From Chromera velia (lineage: Eukaryota; Sar; Chromeraceae), in assembly GCA_018398765.1 (NCBI GenBank), contig JAHBMJ010000352.1:1-49898 (forward strand): DNA of 49,898 bases, in the 5' to 3' direction. The notes beneath the pieces were generated by a model. It was not told the DNA's origin, made no database searches, and was given only the letters and a program-made list of their open reading frames with translations. Shown in pieces: positions 22,653 through 34,900 of the stretch (the stretch's first letter is position 1; every line of letters begins with the position of its first letter). The translations under genes and the position numbers were made by a program.

Positions 22653-22987
22653 AGAAGATTAAAAAAATGTACACAGAAAGCAGAGGTATCCAGCTAGATG
22701 TCCGGCCTGGCGTCGCTAGCATGCCTTTGCTCTAACCAACCATATATGCCTATTGCCGCTAGTATGACGAAATTAAACGAAATATATACTAAAATCTACA
22801 TAAATTTGTATCATAATTTGACTTTCACGCAGAAAAGCGAAGCTGAGGCTCAAAAGTCTGGTATGCTAGTATTTTTGAGCTTCTGCTTAATAAGCCTTAG
22901 CCGCTACGACCAGCTCAATTCCTCCAAGGAGTATCATGCATCTACACAAGCCAGACAGATCACATGTTTGTACATTGACTCGATCCA

Positions 22988-23281
22988 TTAGATCCTGTAC
23001 GCACTCGTGTACCCCCCTCCCCCTGTCTGGCTGTTCCCCAGACTTCCCCCACCACCAGTCCCAGAAGCCCCCCCGGGAGGCGCCTGCTTGGCTGCCAGGG
23101 TAGCCTGCAAAGACACGCACGCACACATACACATACACATACACACGTACACAGACAGACAGACAGACCGATAGAGAGTCAACATGTTTCTTCTGTCTCC
23201 CTCCTTCTACAGCCTCTTTCTTTCTTTCTTTCTTTCTTTCTTCCTTCCTTCTTTCCTTCTTTCCTTCTTTCCTTCTTTCCT

Positions 23282-23313
<32 letters not shown>

Positions 23314-25996
23314 TTTTTCTGTGTTTCTTCCTTCATCCTTCCTTTCTTTCTTTGTTTCTTTCTTTCTTCTCTTCTTCCAAAACACAGACGGACGGAAAGA
23401 GAGAAAACGAGATGAACGACAAGCGCGCACTCGTGTGTTGGGGGTTGTTGTGTTGCGTTTGTTGTGGAGTGTTCTTGGGTGGTGGTGGTGGTGGTGGTGT
23501 GCCTTCGCACTCCCACTGCTACAACTGATCGCTATCTGCCTCAGGCAGACCTGATCGATGCGAAAAAAAAAGAGGTAAGGGAGCGAAAGGAGACGAGAAG
23601 AGAGGAAAGCACCAAGACACGGAAAGGACTGACTTTCTCCTTCAACTTTCTGCAGAAAAACTGTTCTTTCGCAGTTTCGCGAACAGACTGCAGTCAGTCG
23701 AACCAGCGTGGCAGGGCGAAAAAACGGATGAGTCACTAAGTGACGGCTGGCATGCAAGTTGAAAATGCTAGTGGCTCTCACGCATGTTTAGAGCAGTGGG
23801 ACTTCTCCGATCGATCCAGAAGTGACGAGGGAAGAAAGGAGGAGAAATGAAGCACAGACATCAATCGAATTTAGCTTCTCTCTCCTAATTTTTCTCTCCT
23901 TCATGCACACCCTCGCTCAGTCGCTACTCGAAACTGCCCTTTTACACGACCCAAAACGCTTCCTGTCTATCTTGCAATTTGGAGGAGCAATCTTCGTATA
24001 TCGCTTTGTCCCCCCCCCCCCTCAGCAGTTGGTTCATTCCTGAGTCCTCTGACCGTCCTCCCTCCCTGTTTCTCAGGCAACGATCTCAAGAAGAAAAACC
24101 AAGCGTCAGCAGGAACCAAGAAACAGACAGGTTCGTTTGCGTGCCGTAACGCAGCAGGGTAGACAGACAGGCAGATTCACTGACTGACTGACATCGAGAA
24201 AGTCGTCGAGTCCGATGGCCTTGTTGTGAAACGCGTCCGCAAGGCTGCACCGAGGGAGGCACCGTTGGGGAGGGGGGCCAAGGGACGTGAATCAGCACGA
24301 GAGAAAGAAAAATCAAAGCTGACGTACATGCCCACACGATGGAGGCAGAAAAAAAGAGAGAAGTACAGAAAAACAAGAAGACAAGGGGACATCCGAGAGA
24401 GACCATCACACAGAAAGCGCGAGCTCGATCGAGTTTCCACCTTTCTCTCTCTGTGTCTTCCTTTCGACCAGACAAACAAAGAAATGTGCAACCCACAGTG
24501 AAGGGAAACGGCACGGCTTGATGCTTGCTGCAGCCCTTGTCTAGGAATTGCTGGAAGTTCTTATCGGCATCATGCGGCACGCCAACGGACACGCAACAGC
24601 CCGGGAGACGTGCTTGACTGACGCCATCCTTTTCTCATACAGATGATACAATGGCAATTTGCGTGTGTGTTGAGCGTGTCCACAACACCCGTGGGCGCTC
24701 TTGTCAGAGAGAGAACAGAAAAACTCAAGGGAGAGAGGCGGTGAAAGGAAAAAGAAAACGAAGAGGCACGTACTATTCCCGAGGAAGAAGCCAATGCATT
24801 GATGCATCAACCAACTTCTTCCGTATCGGTGTTATTCAACCGCCACTCTGTGCGGATGAAATGACTGCACGTCTTCCCTTCACATTCTGACCGGAGAGAG
24901 GCAATTCAAGTACAGGTAAAAACGAAGAACAAATCCAGTCAGCCATCCAGGAAGTGAGTCGGACAGCAAGTCAGCAAGAGAAGCAAAACAGAAGGAAAAA
25001 AAAAACGTAGAACGGAAAGGGGAGCTCTTGACTTGCCTGTCTATCAAGTCGTCAAATGCCGAGGCCTGTGCAGTCACGTCAATAAGCTGACGACTGCGAG
25101 GATCTGCCCCCTGAACAAATTCCGAAGCCACGAACTGCAGACCAGAGCAGTACAAGGAAACGAAAGAGTGGGGCACAGAAACACAAAGAGACTGCTACAA
25201 GAAAGGCGAACGAACAAGGGAAACGAAGAGAAAAAAGTACGTGATGGGTGCACCCCAATCCTCGACCGTGAATGTGTGCTCTGATGTCTCGAGCCATCCA
25301 TGGAGCACACAATTTCTGTTCTTGGGCGTGCGTAGGAAAACTGAATGTGGCGCTAACACATCCGAGGAACTCACTCCTCGAAGGCCCGTTGGGTTTGGCC
25401 ATTTTGTCACTCGAATATGTGCCAGGACAACTGCCAAACTGACTCACGGCGACTCCCTTTTTGACTTGCGGGACTTTACATACAGATAGATACGGAGTTC
25501 GTCTTCATACGCGCTTCAAGATCTTTCTTCAACTGATTGAAGTCCGCAGCATGTGCATTTGAGTCACGGGCATGAAGAGAAAAAAACTGACAGGTCTCCC
25601 CTTTTCTCGCTTGATGGTCTCTTCGGCTTGTCCCTGGGTCTTCTTCAAAGTGACGACATCTGACTCCATCCGTTCCTGCAACAACATGGGGCAGGCAAAG
25701 AAGGACAAAGAGGACCAACGTAAACGCAGGGACTCTCCCCAAGTCACCAAATGCTGCCTGTGTCCCGGTATTTGTGTTAAACTGTTCGAGCGAGAATCAC
25801 ATGATGATGGCGACGCACGCAAGGTAAAGAGAGGAAGGAAGGAATCCGGACAATTTCAGAGAACGAAGGGAACACAACGGAGAGGCTCTCACAGGAAAGA
25901 AGTCTGACGGGCCTTCGGGAATGCAGACCGGGCACCCAACCACGCACAGAGTCATAGTCAACCACACTCTGATACGCGATCACTCACTCACTCACT

Positions 25997-26027
<31 letters not shown>

Positions 26028-27625
26028 ACAGGGGGGGGGGCGGGGGAAGCGGGCGCACCGTTTCGCTTTCAATGATTTGCATTTGTTGCGTCACAATCAG
26101 TTCCCGTTGTTCCAGTTTCTCCTGAGTGTCCAGCAGCTCATCCATCTCTTTAACTTTCGGTTCCAGCACCGTCTGCCACCGTGACCGGACTGCAAAGTCG
26201 GTCGTACACACAATGTAATGCAGAAGGAACAGCGCAAGCAAACCAGAGAGAGACGTACAAGGCTCCAGTAAAACATACAAAAAAAGACAAAAAGAGAGAT
26301 ACATACTGCTGTGCACAGAAAAAACTGTTTGCCTCACTCTGTGTGAGAAGCAGCCGCTCATACACTCAAACACCAAAACCAAGGATCGGTTTTCACTGCG
26401 GTCAACAGAGAGTGCTTCCTTCACCCCTCTTTCCTCCCAACATTCCCCCACCCTTTCTTCAAAGCAGCAGTGCAATTCTCCCCCCTCACCTTTTTGTTTG
26501 ATGTCCTCCTTCAAAGTGTCCAGCCGGGATTTCACTGGCGCAGCTGCACAGGAGGAATTTGAATGAAAAGGGAAATTACTGACTCGACCAAAGTGGAAAT
26601 ACCTCACTCTCCTTCCTTCCATTGACCTTTGCAGAGGGAAGAAAGACCGGGATGCACGAGGCTCACTCAAATGACGACGTGCGTAGGACGACCGAAAAGA
26701 AAAAACCTCCCACGCGGAGAGAGAGCAGCAACGTAAGAGAAGAGGCGCAACAGAAAAAGTGCACGCATTCAGTACCTCGCCTCTCTTCCCCACACCCCCA
26801 CCCACCCACCCACCTTGCACTGGAGGACGCGACACCGGTTCAGGCTGAGGCGGCGGGGACGGCTGTTGTTGTGCCTCCGATTGCGAGACTGCGTAGACCG
26901 GCGGGTCCGAGCTAAACGTGGACGAAATCATGGTCGTTAGCTCGGTCTGCAAAACATCAAATGTGCACGCAGGGTTCTTGACTGTCGTTTCTTCCTACGA
27001 TCACTTCCACCCGTGTTGGGGCGGGCAGCTGTTGGCCGACTCATCGGCTTTCGCCCACTCAGGGCCAGGGAAGGGGATGAAGACACACAAGACAAGCGCT
27101 GGCAGGCATCAGGGCAGAAGACTGCCCATGCACAAGCTCTGTCGGAATTGGGGGAGGAGAGAGTGAGGGCGGTTATAAAGCCGGAAGAAGGCATTGATTT
27201 TAAGTCAAGGGGTGAGAAGAGGAAGAGGAAGGGCAGCAGACTGGGAAGATCTGGACTGACCAGAGACGATGTGTGTTGGTTCCACGACGACAAATAGGGC
27301 AGGTAGATCATTCCCCGTTGGTCCACGTGTTTGTGCCGAGGTTTGATCTTCATCGTTGGTGTGGGGGTGACGAAACACCGAGGGCCCTGGGTGGGATAGG
27401 GAGGATCGAAGTAGACGGTGACGGGGATGTTGTACTGGTTTCCGGAGAACCAGATAGGGATCGTTCCGTAAAGGTAAAAGAGGGTCACTTGCCGGCCGTT
27501 CGAATCTGCAGCGGAGGGAGCGAGTGCAATTAAATGTGTACATGAATCGATCATTCAAAAGGGAGGTCGGTCAACAGATGTATGACGGGCAGGACTCAAG
27601 GGAAAGAGACAAAAAAAGCAAAAAG

Positions 27626-27667
<42 letters not shown>

Positions 27668-27687
27668 ACGAACGAACGAACGAACGA

Positions 27688-27722
<35 letters not shown>

Positions 27723-27724
27723 GA

Positions 27725-27759
<35 letters not shown>

Positions 27760-28944
27760 GAAGGAAGGAAGGAAGAAGGAAGGAAGGAAGGAACGAAGGA
27801 AGGGAGGGAAGGAAGGAAGGAGGAAGCAAGGAAGGAAGGGAAGGGAGGGAGGGAGGGAGGGAGGAAGGAAGGGAGGGAAGGAAGGAAGGATGGAAGGAAG
27901 GCACGAAGGAAGGAAGGAAGGAAGGCACGAAGGAAGGGAGGGAAGGAAGGAAGGAGGAAGCAAGGAAGGAAGGAAGGGAAGGGAAGGGAGGGAGGGAGGG
28001 AGGGAGGGAGGAAGGAAGGGAGGGAGGGAAGGAAGGAAGGGATGGAAGGAAGGCACGAAGGAAGGAAGGAAGGAAGGAAGGAAGGAAGGAAGGAAGGAAG
28101 GAAGGAAGGCACGAAGGAAGGAAGAAAGGAAGGAAGGCACGAAGGAAGGAAGGAAGGAACGGGAAGATAAAGAAAGATTGAGACAAAGAGAAAGAAGAAA
28201 TAAAATAAACTAAATAAATAAATAAAGGAAGAGGAAGGATGCCCTAAAGTGAAGATTTGAGCACCCCTTGCCTCTCACATCGCTCGGCAGATTTGACGTA
28301 ATCGCATAAGTCATACGCTACTTCCTGCCGCGTCTCCACACGACCAGACAGAGAAAAACAGAGAAGTACGCTTGATATACTTACAGGCAGACAGATATGC
28401 AAGCAGACAGCACACCGAGGGAGGGAGGCGAAGAAGAAGAAAGAAAAAGGACAGCGAATGCAGAGCAAAGCGCCAGTCATCCATGAAAAGAAACGCAGAA
28501 ACGAATGGGGGCCGGGGGAGCAGAGACAAAGGCCAGACCAGACCAGAACAGAGTAGACCAGGGAACGAGGGGACCAGGACGGCAGGAACGGCGATGCGCC
28601 AGACGCGCAAGGTGAAGAAAGCGAGATGGCAGAAAAGAAAGGGAAAGCACAAAAGATTGCCACAAGACCGCTGGCACAAACGTGCAAAAGCGCGATGAGA
28701 ACAGAGAGAAGGCGAGAGAGACGTGAAAAGAGACAGATTACGAAAACGGCAAAATCCTTCTGCACAGTGGCAACGAGGTGGAACACAAAGGAACAGTGCG
28801 ACAGCCGGTTTCCCTGATGGACTGACTGAAGCTTCCAACATTTGGTTTCAAGGACGCCATTTGTGCGAGGAGACTTTCCACATCCCTCCGGAGCCTCGCG
28901 ACATCTTGATAGAACCCAACTTGACTCCACAAATTATTGTACAT
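22988..28944 (-). CDS. TSG101: TSG101/VPS23, ESCRT-I subunit
   Basis: About 12 exons, roughly 400 residues (human about 390): 28827-28944, 27261-27505, 26814-26946, 26490-26543, 26059-26189, 25592-25675, ~25484-25532, ~25267-25340, 25037-25134, 24193-24244, 23634-23687, 22988-23104. Exons 1-3 form the UEV domain: SLKPNVGSF, GTIPIWFSGNQYNIPV, HVDQRGMIYLPYLSSW. A Pro/Gln linker follows (exon 3), then coiled coil (exons 4-7), then the steadiness box (exons 9-11: SRQLIDVTAQASAFDDLID, LADAFHNKAIGLDDFLD, SVRETAKEQFF) and a Gly-rich tail. It should bind ubiquitinated cargo at endosomes. Exons 7/8 are ambiguous: 25494-25532 with 25241-25315 also keeps frame, but the given model preserves a WLET segment typical of the family. 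Intron 9 is GC-AG. Confidence 0.9.
23206..23370. repeat. (TTTC/TTCC)n microsatellite in TSG101 intron 11
   Basis: A polypyrimidine plus strand of about 165 bp within the last intron of TSG101. Lys/Glu-rich or Phe/Ser-rich frames here are artefacts. Confidence 0.9.
25982..26040. repeat. (CTCA)n(CA)n microsatellite in TSG101 intron 5
   Basis: CTCA units grade into a CA run and end in a G run, just downstream of the exon 5 donor on the minus strand. Confidence 0.85.
27600..28180. repeat. 580-bp polypurine GAAA/GGAA tract in TSG101 intron 1
   Basis: The plus strand is nearly all purine: a (GA)n run at 27630-27666, then GAAA units, then GGAA units with GGGA and GCAC interruptions arranged as longer quasi-repeats (for example 27840-27960 and 27980-28100 resemble each other). 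Long open frames on both strands are compositional. Confidence 0.92.
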
Positions 28945-29712
28945 TCTTCCCAAAAAGGAAGAACCACAGGTTAAGGTTCTTAATTACACACAGAAGGCGA
29001 TTAAAAGACTTCAATGGGCTTGCAGCTCCCCACCAGATCTAATTCTATTGACTCGAGACGGAGCAACACGACCAACCAACAAACCACTCTCCAGCAGACA
29101 AAATGACAAAAACGGTCACGCAGGAGCTCCTCGCCACACCACGCGAGCGACTGAGATCAAGGAGACTCAGCGCATGCAAGTGAATTGGGCGGTTTGTGCC
29201 TTCGGGTGTTTACGTCCATCAATGATTCAGCACTGACTCTGAGCAGAGCGGGCAGAGCCTGATCGAATCGAAGTGGACAGGCCATGCGCAATCCGCGATG
29301 TCAAGGCACTTGTCTCCGATTCATTCCGGTTCGCGATCCGCGCACTTTTGTTTCTGGGGCCTCTGCACGGGCGCGTGAAGTCACGAAGGAGTTTTTCGGA
29401 TTCAGACTGAATGAGCTCACCCGGCCGACAACAGATGACAACAGTTGAGTGAGCCGTAGTGCCTCTTGTCACGACGTTGGTTTCATCATGCTTCATCAAT
29501 CGCTGTGAATTGATGTGTCCCGCCTTTGTCAGATCAGTGGAGCCTCAATTTAATTCAGCCTGACCAAGTTGAACTGTTGAACTTGGCCCGTGAGTGATCA
29601 TTACGGTAATTACGTGTTCAGCGTGCGTGACTTCCCAAGGAAGTGCTTGGGACTTGAAGTGAGTGAACTGTCGACTCATATTTTTTTTCTCTTCCTTTTC
29701 AGCTTCTGATAG
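28945..29712. promoter_or_regulatory. Divergent promoter region, TSG101 / isochorismatase
   Basis: A 768-bp gap between head-to-head starts. GCGCATGCAA lies at 29170-29179. A TTCCTTTTCAG just before 29702 could be the acceptor of a 5'UTR intron of the plus-strand gene. Nothing else is recognised. Confidence 0.45.
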
Positions 29713-30537
29713 ATGGAGGAGAAAATGGCGGATGCCGATGGGCATATGAGCTCTAGAGGAGCTGGTGAGGGGGCGCTGTTTCCCGATGAAAGGATGCACG
29801 CCCCGATGCCAAACTTCAAAGACGACGGGAAATTTCTGTCCTTCTGGGCCAATTGGAAGTTGACCACTCGGCCCCGCCGCGTGGCACTCCTCATTGACGA
29901 CGCACAGGAGGAATACAGGCCGTTTGCAAAGCAGATCCTCCCATCCCTCGAGAGACTCCTGGCAGCCTTCAGGGATTCCGACTTGCCTGTTGTCTGGAGT
30001 ACCTGGTCTCGAAGGTTCAATGACGGTATTTGCAATGCCATGGACAGGTGGTATGGGCCCTACGGGGTCACGTCAAAAGAGAACGCGTGCTACATTTACG
30101 GGACAGAGGGGACAGAGGTTCTGACTGAGATTAAGCCCTCAGCTGCCGAGCTAGAAAAGCCCAACAGGTTCATTTACGACTCCGTCATGCTGGACATGTT
30201 CTGGCGGTTTGACGAAAAGGGACGTTCCCTGTTGGACGAGAAGCTCAGGTCCCTAGACGTCGACACGATCATCCTCACAGGTCTGTGGACAGACGAGTGT
30301 ATCGTCGCCACAGCGTATGCCGGCCTGTCGAGGGGGTATGACGTGGTGGTGGTCTCTGACGCTGTCGACACCGCCACTCCGAATCACGCAGCTGCCCTCC
30401 AAGTGATGAGGGGTACCTGTTCCCTTGTGGTGACGACAGAGGAGGTGGAGGAGTATGTGAGAACGCAACTCGAGACCTGCCCTCCGGGGAGCTTCAAGGG
30501 GAAAGCTGCACCGGACGGCAGACTCGAGTTGAGCTAG
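29713..30537 (+). CDS. Isochorismatase-family cysteine hydrolase
   Basis: A single-exon 274-residue protein. The cysteine hydrolase fold is indicated by ALLIDDAQEEY (catalytic Asp, about residue 63), VVWSTWSR, EKPNRFIYDS (probable catalytic Lys 149) and LTGLWTDECIVATAYAGLSRGYDVVVVSDA, with nucleophile Cys 196. Families with this fold hydrolyse isochorismate, nicotinamide, N-carbamoyl compounds or biuret-like amides. The residues seen do not settle the substrate. The N-terminal 50 residues are extra and polar, without a clear transit peptide. A pyrimidine tract plus CAG ten bases upstream suggests a spliced leader exon. It shares a promoter gap with TSG101, and its 3' end faces PDK1. Confidence 0.85.
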   Translation: MEEKMADADGHMSSRGAGEGALFPDERMHAPMPNFKDDGKFLSFWANWKLTTRPRRVALLIDDAQEEYRPFAKQILPSLERLLAAFRDSDLPVVWSTWSRRFNDGICNAMDRWYGPYGVTSKENACYIYGTEGTEVLTEIKPSAAELEKPNRFIYDSVMLDMFWRFDEKGRSLLDEKLRSLDVDTIILTGLWTDECIVATAYAGLSRGYDVVVVSDAVDTATPNHAAALQVMRGTCSLVVTTEEVEEYVRTQLETCPPGSFKGKAAPDGRLELS

Positions 30538-30607
30538 AAAAGGGGGGGCAGGGACGGGTATTTTTCTTTATTTTCTTATTCTTTCCTTCCTTCCGTTCTC
30601 CCCATTC

Positions 30608-30705
30608 ATTCAATGACATTCATTCATTCATTCATTCATTCATTCAATCAATCATTCATTCATTCATTTATTCATTCATTCATTCCGTTCGTTCGTTCGT
30701 TCGAT
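30608..30705. repeat. (ATTC)n/(GTTC)n microsatellite
   Basis: About 25 tetranucleotide units, just 3' of the isochorismatase gene. Confidence 0.92.
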
Positions 30706-30977
30706 CCTTCCTTCCTTCTCCTCTTCCGTCTGTTTTTTTCTTTTAATGCGAAAGAATACACTGCTGGATAGGCGAAAGAGTACTTTCGGGTGGAAGCTTG
30801 TAAAGAGCCACTCTGTGAGCGGATTAGCTTGAATGTTGCTAAAAGTGCACACGAAGGCTCTTTCGAATGTATTCGAGTACATCTCTTTCGCCACTGTCTC
30901 GCTGCCTGAGACTCAGTCTGTCTCTCCGAGCTTCAGGCTTTCGAACTCTGGAGAGAGTCAGCTGACTTCACCCACTG

Positions 30978-30980
<3 letters not shown>

Positions 30981-31028
<48 letters not shown>

Positions 31029-31065
31029 TTCTTTCTTTCTTTCTTTTCTTTCTTTCTTTCTTTCG
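30981..31065. repeat. (TTTC)n microsatellite
   Basis: About twenty CTTT units, with two TTTTC interruptions. Confidence 0.92.
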
Positions 31066-31974
31066 AGGGACACATCAAATGGTTGACTCAATGGAGGGCT
31101 TTTGGGCGTCCATGTGAAACTGTGAGTGCATGTGTGAAATGAATGTTCTCTCCCCGGAAGCATGCACGCGTGTCCTTCAATGACTCTGAAGGTCCAGTGA
31201 AGGAAGATACCGCCGAGTACGTGTGCATGTTTGTGAAAGGATCGAGAGAACGGCTGAAGCTCTTCGGGTGAAGACGGTCCGTGTGTGTGTTTTTGCCGCT
31301 CAGTGCCGCACGTACACCGCCCTCCCTTCTGAGTGAACGCTGCATGCTGCGCCGGCACATCATGCTGCATATAGCTTCGGCAAGGTGCATTCATACTATG
31401 CACTTTTGCTAGCACTTCTGAATGCATGTTGGTTCTAAAACCGTAACGGAAATTAAGCCTGTATAGTCGTCTAGATATAGTCATGAACGACTCAGATTTC
31501 AAACGTTTGCAGGCTTTGAAGAGTCTGAAGTTGAACCTAAAGTTGGCCCTAAACTCGCGTCTATAGCTTAACGTTTAGCTAGAATTGGGCTGATACCGGG
31601 GCTGTTTCGGATTTTAATTTAGATTTTAATTTGTATAATCGTATTCTATTGCATGTATTGCGTCATGTTCAAATTATTGTTCAATAATTGTAATCCTACC
31701 TATGATATGGTGATTCTCTAGGGTAATCTAGAGGGTGACTATACTAGTAATTTCTAGTAGTAAAAAAGAGTAATCAATTGAATTAAATTGAGGCAGTTAA
31801 AGCTGGTATACGGTTACCTAGACAGGTATACGTTAAAATCATATATAAAACTTTATTTTAAGGTATTTGATTAATTGATTTAGCCTAGTGATTTGGCGAA
31901 CCTAGTGGTGAACAGTATGGTTGAATATGCTGATAACAGTGTTAATTATCTCATATCTTGAATCTATCACCGAT

Positions 31975-34900
31975 TTAATCTTTCTGTTTGTCTCCTTTCG
32001 GGCTGTCATACATCTTGGTTTCCTTCTCCATAGAACCTTTGCTGCTCTCACTCAAATCGTCGTCACTGTCGGCGTCCTCTTCTCCATCTCCTCCGGCTGC
32101 TTCTGCAAGGCCCGCCAACGGATTTTCCTCTTCCAGACTCAAAAATCCGTCGTCAACCAACTCCCGGAGCCAGATGAGACGCCGAGAGACTTCAAGTGCT
32201 TTCTCAGACTCTCTCCCGCCCAAAGAGGAGCGAGCAGCCAAAGAGTTCTCCCCGTCCTCCGCAGCCTGGGGGGGATCTTCTCCGGGTGCCAAACTCACAG
32301 GGGCCCCCTCGAGAAGAGTGGAGATCGTGGGAGTCACACCCTCTGGCGGAGCAGACGGGGGCGTCTCGCCCTCAATGGCTGCCTTCAGTGCTCCTACCCC
32401 GTCTCCGACTTCCCTCCTGATATCTCTGCCGAATCTGGACCTCAACCTCTGAATACCATGCAGCGTCTCAGGTTTCCTCACCTCTGCACCCCGCCGGAAC
32501 GCTTCCCTTCCCCCCTCTGCTGCTTCCCTGTTCACCCTCTCGGGTTGCCTCGTCACAGCCAGAGACTTCAGGCAGATGCTCCAGAGGGGGGGGACAGGGG
32601 GCCTATCCCTGGGAGGATTGTCGACATCCAGGCCCTCAAAGAAGGGATGACGCTTCACTTCTGCAAGGGCTGCAAGAACGAACGAAGAGAAAGGCAAGGC
32701 ACGCACAGAGAGAGCAGAGAGGGTTCAGAAGGCGGTAGTGGGAAGAGACAGTGAAAGACGAGTGGAAAGCGAGAAGAAAAAGTCCATTTTTTTTTCGATT
32801 GGCTGCTTGAATAGGGAAAAATGTGTTTTCTCTCAGAAAGCTGGCAAAGCAACTGGCGGATCGACTGACTTACTAAATGAGTAAGTGAATGATGTACTCA
32901 CTGTCTCCATGACGAACAGTCTGACTGACTGACTGACTGACTGACTGACTCACTGACTGACTCACTCACTGACTGAATATTTCCTCAATCAGTTAACGCA
33001 TAAACGAATGAATGAATGAATGAATAAATAAATGAATGAATGGATGAATGAATGAATGAATCAATGAATGAATCGACAAAAAAGTGAATGAATAAGCAAA
33101 AGATGCACTGACTGACTGACTGACTGTCTGACTGACACAATCTGTCATCAGGGTCCACCTTGACCAGTCGCCGCACAAGATCTTCCAACAGGGGAGGGAA
33201 TCCGAAAGGGAACGTCAGGTTCTTCTCTCCCTCCATCGACTGCATGCGTCAGTGAGTGGAGTGGAGTGCAGCGCAGCAGTGCATCTAATCCAATCAAATT
33301 CAAATACGCATGCATGCATTGTGACCCTCTAATTCCTTTCATCTGAGATGATTTTTTTTTTTTCATGCACAACGACATTCATGAAGTGATTGATCAATCT
33401 GACCTGCCATTCGCGCATACTTCTTCTCTTCCTTCACCCAGATTATTTCAAAATCTCCACTCATCTGTTTGTGCATGAACCGTCCCAGGAGGCCTCTGTT
33501 GCCACGGGGGAAAAGGCCATCCATGCAACTACCCCCCACACAACCCACCCATTCGTCCATAGAGAAAGAAGGAAGGCAGCCGCGATGAAAAAAAAAAGAC
33601 AGGTGAACAAAGTGTCCCCTCCCTCCCCACACCTTTAGGTAGACCAGATACTCAGAGTTCGCCTCAAACGGAGGTTCTCCCGAGGCCATCTGGAAGAGGG
33701 TGCACCCCAACGCCCAGAGGTCAGACCTGAAGTCGTTCCCCTTGTTTTGAATCGCCTCTGTGGAAAAGAGAGGTAAACAGGGAGAAAGAGTGATTGCGAA
33801 ATTGCTCCTTGCATTCAGGGCCTACAGAATTGGCGTTTCGAGAAGGAAAGCTTGGTGCTGCATCGGCAATAGATGCCTTGAATGTCATCTTTGTGAAAGA
33901 AGACGAGCGAAGGATCGGAATGGTTGAAACAGAAATTGGAGAAAGGAAGCATACAGACAGATGAACAAAGTGACTGAGGGAGGGCAGACCGGAAGGAAGC
34001 AAGGAAGAAAGGAAAACTGCAAGGAAAAACAATGATCAAGCAGGCAGACAATTCACAGGAGATTGGGGACTCGAGACCCCCCTTCCAAATGTACGGAAGC
34101 AAAATTCTTGTGACTGGGATGGATGGTTGGCTGCACCCCGGCTGACTGACTGACCTGGTGCCATGAAGTTTGCAGATCCTACATAGTGACTGAAAGTCTT
34201 TTGGCCCGCCCTGTTGCCTGCCCCCTCAAGGTCCGGTCTGTCTGCGTCGAGTGCAGTGCCGAAGTCGATCAGCTTGATGGCGCCCTCGTCGGTCAACATC
34301 AAATTTTCGCACTGGGCGGATGATGGGAGAGGAGAGGAGACACAAACAATCACAAAAAGGTTATACGCACACGAACACACACACACACACACAAGCGAAG
34401 AAAGAGAGAGAGAGCAACAGGAATGAGTTTAAAGGAGGCGATTGAAGGGAATGGAGGAGGTCTCAGGGAAAAGAAAGGAAGGAAGGTCGACAAATAGGTA
34501 CAAGCGGTCAGGGAAGCAAGCAGATGGGAGATCCACAATAAAGATGAGATGGGAAGTCTCAATTTTGAAGCTGATCAGAGGCCATCAATCAGCAGAACGG
34601 GAGAAGAGACAGAAAGAGGGAGATGGAAAGGAGGCCATCGCTGTGTGAACAAGCAAGCAAAGAAGAGAAAAAGACACAAGAAGGCAATCTACTGCAAAGC
34701 TCAACCAGGTGCATCCAACCCCCCCCCCCATATTTCTCTCGCTCGCTTCCACTGTTCCCCTGCTTTCCTTCTCCGTGTGCCCGCCCACCTTCAGGTCCCG
34801 ATGCACGACGTTCCTCGAGTGCAGGTACCCCAACGCACTCACTGTCTGTGCAGCCCACACCCGAAGAGAGGGCACATCCAGAGTCCCAACCCGCCGTACC

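Larger units (their letters stand above)
20498..22987. other. AT-rich, CTAG-rich convergent intergenic region
   Basis: This lies between the 3' ends of CNNM (+) and TSG101 (-). It holds poly-A/T runs, TATAAT-like tandems near 21000 and 21250, about a dozen CTAG words between 20670 and 21620, a degenerate GGTATCG tandem (21667-21715), a repeated CCAAGACGACTCGG word near 22190 and 22235, and an (ATCA)n-tailed repeat at 22594. The 78-codon frame at 21939-22175 is unassigned and not supported as a gene. Confidence 0.6.
30538..31974. other. Convergent intergenic region with microsatellites and a CTAG-rich island
   Basis: This lies between the 3' ends of the isochorismatase gene (+) and PDK1 (-). 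(ATTC)n and (GTTC)n occur at 30608-30705 and (TTTC)n at 30981-31065. From about 31440 to 31974 the sequence is AT-rich with about nine CTAG words. There is no supportable gene. Confidence 0.6.

Noticed and set aside
24260-25030. Minus-strand frames between 24500 and 24800 as extra TSG101 exons
   Set aside because: None adds conserved steadiness-box sequence, and the GC-AG junction from 25037 to 24244 joins the conserved halves directly in phase.
27524-28213. Long Lys/Arg/Glu/Gly-rich plus-strand frames and Pro/Ser/Phe-rich minus-strand frames
   Set aside because: They are translations of GAAA/GGAA repeats inside TSG101 intron 1; several frames are open at once because the repeat contains no stop codons.
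30174-30468. Minus-strand frames opposite the isochorismatase gene
   Set aside because: Antisense shadows of a single-exon gene with clear catalytic motifs.
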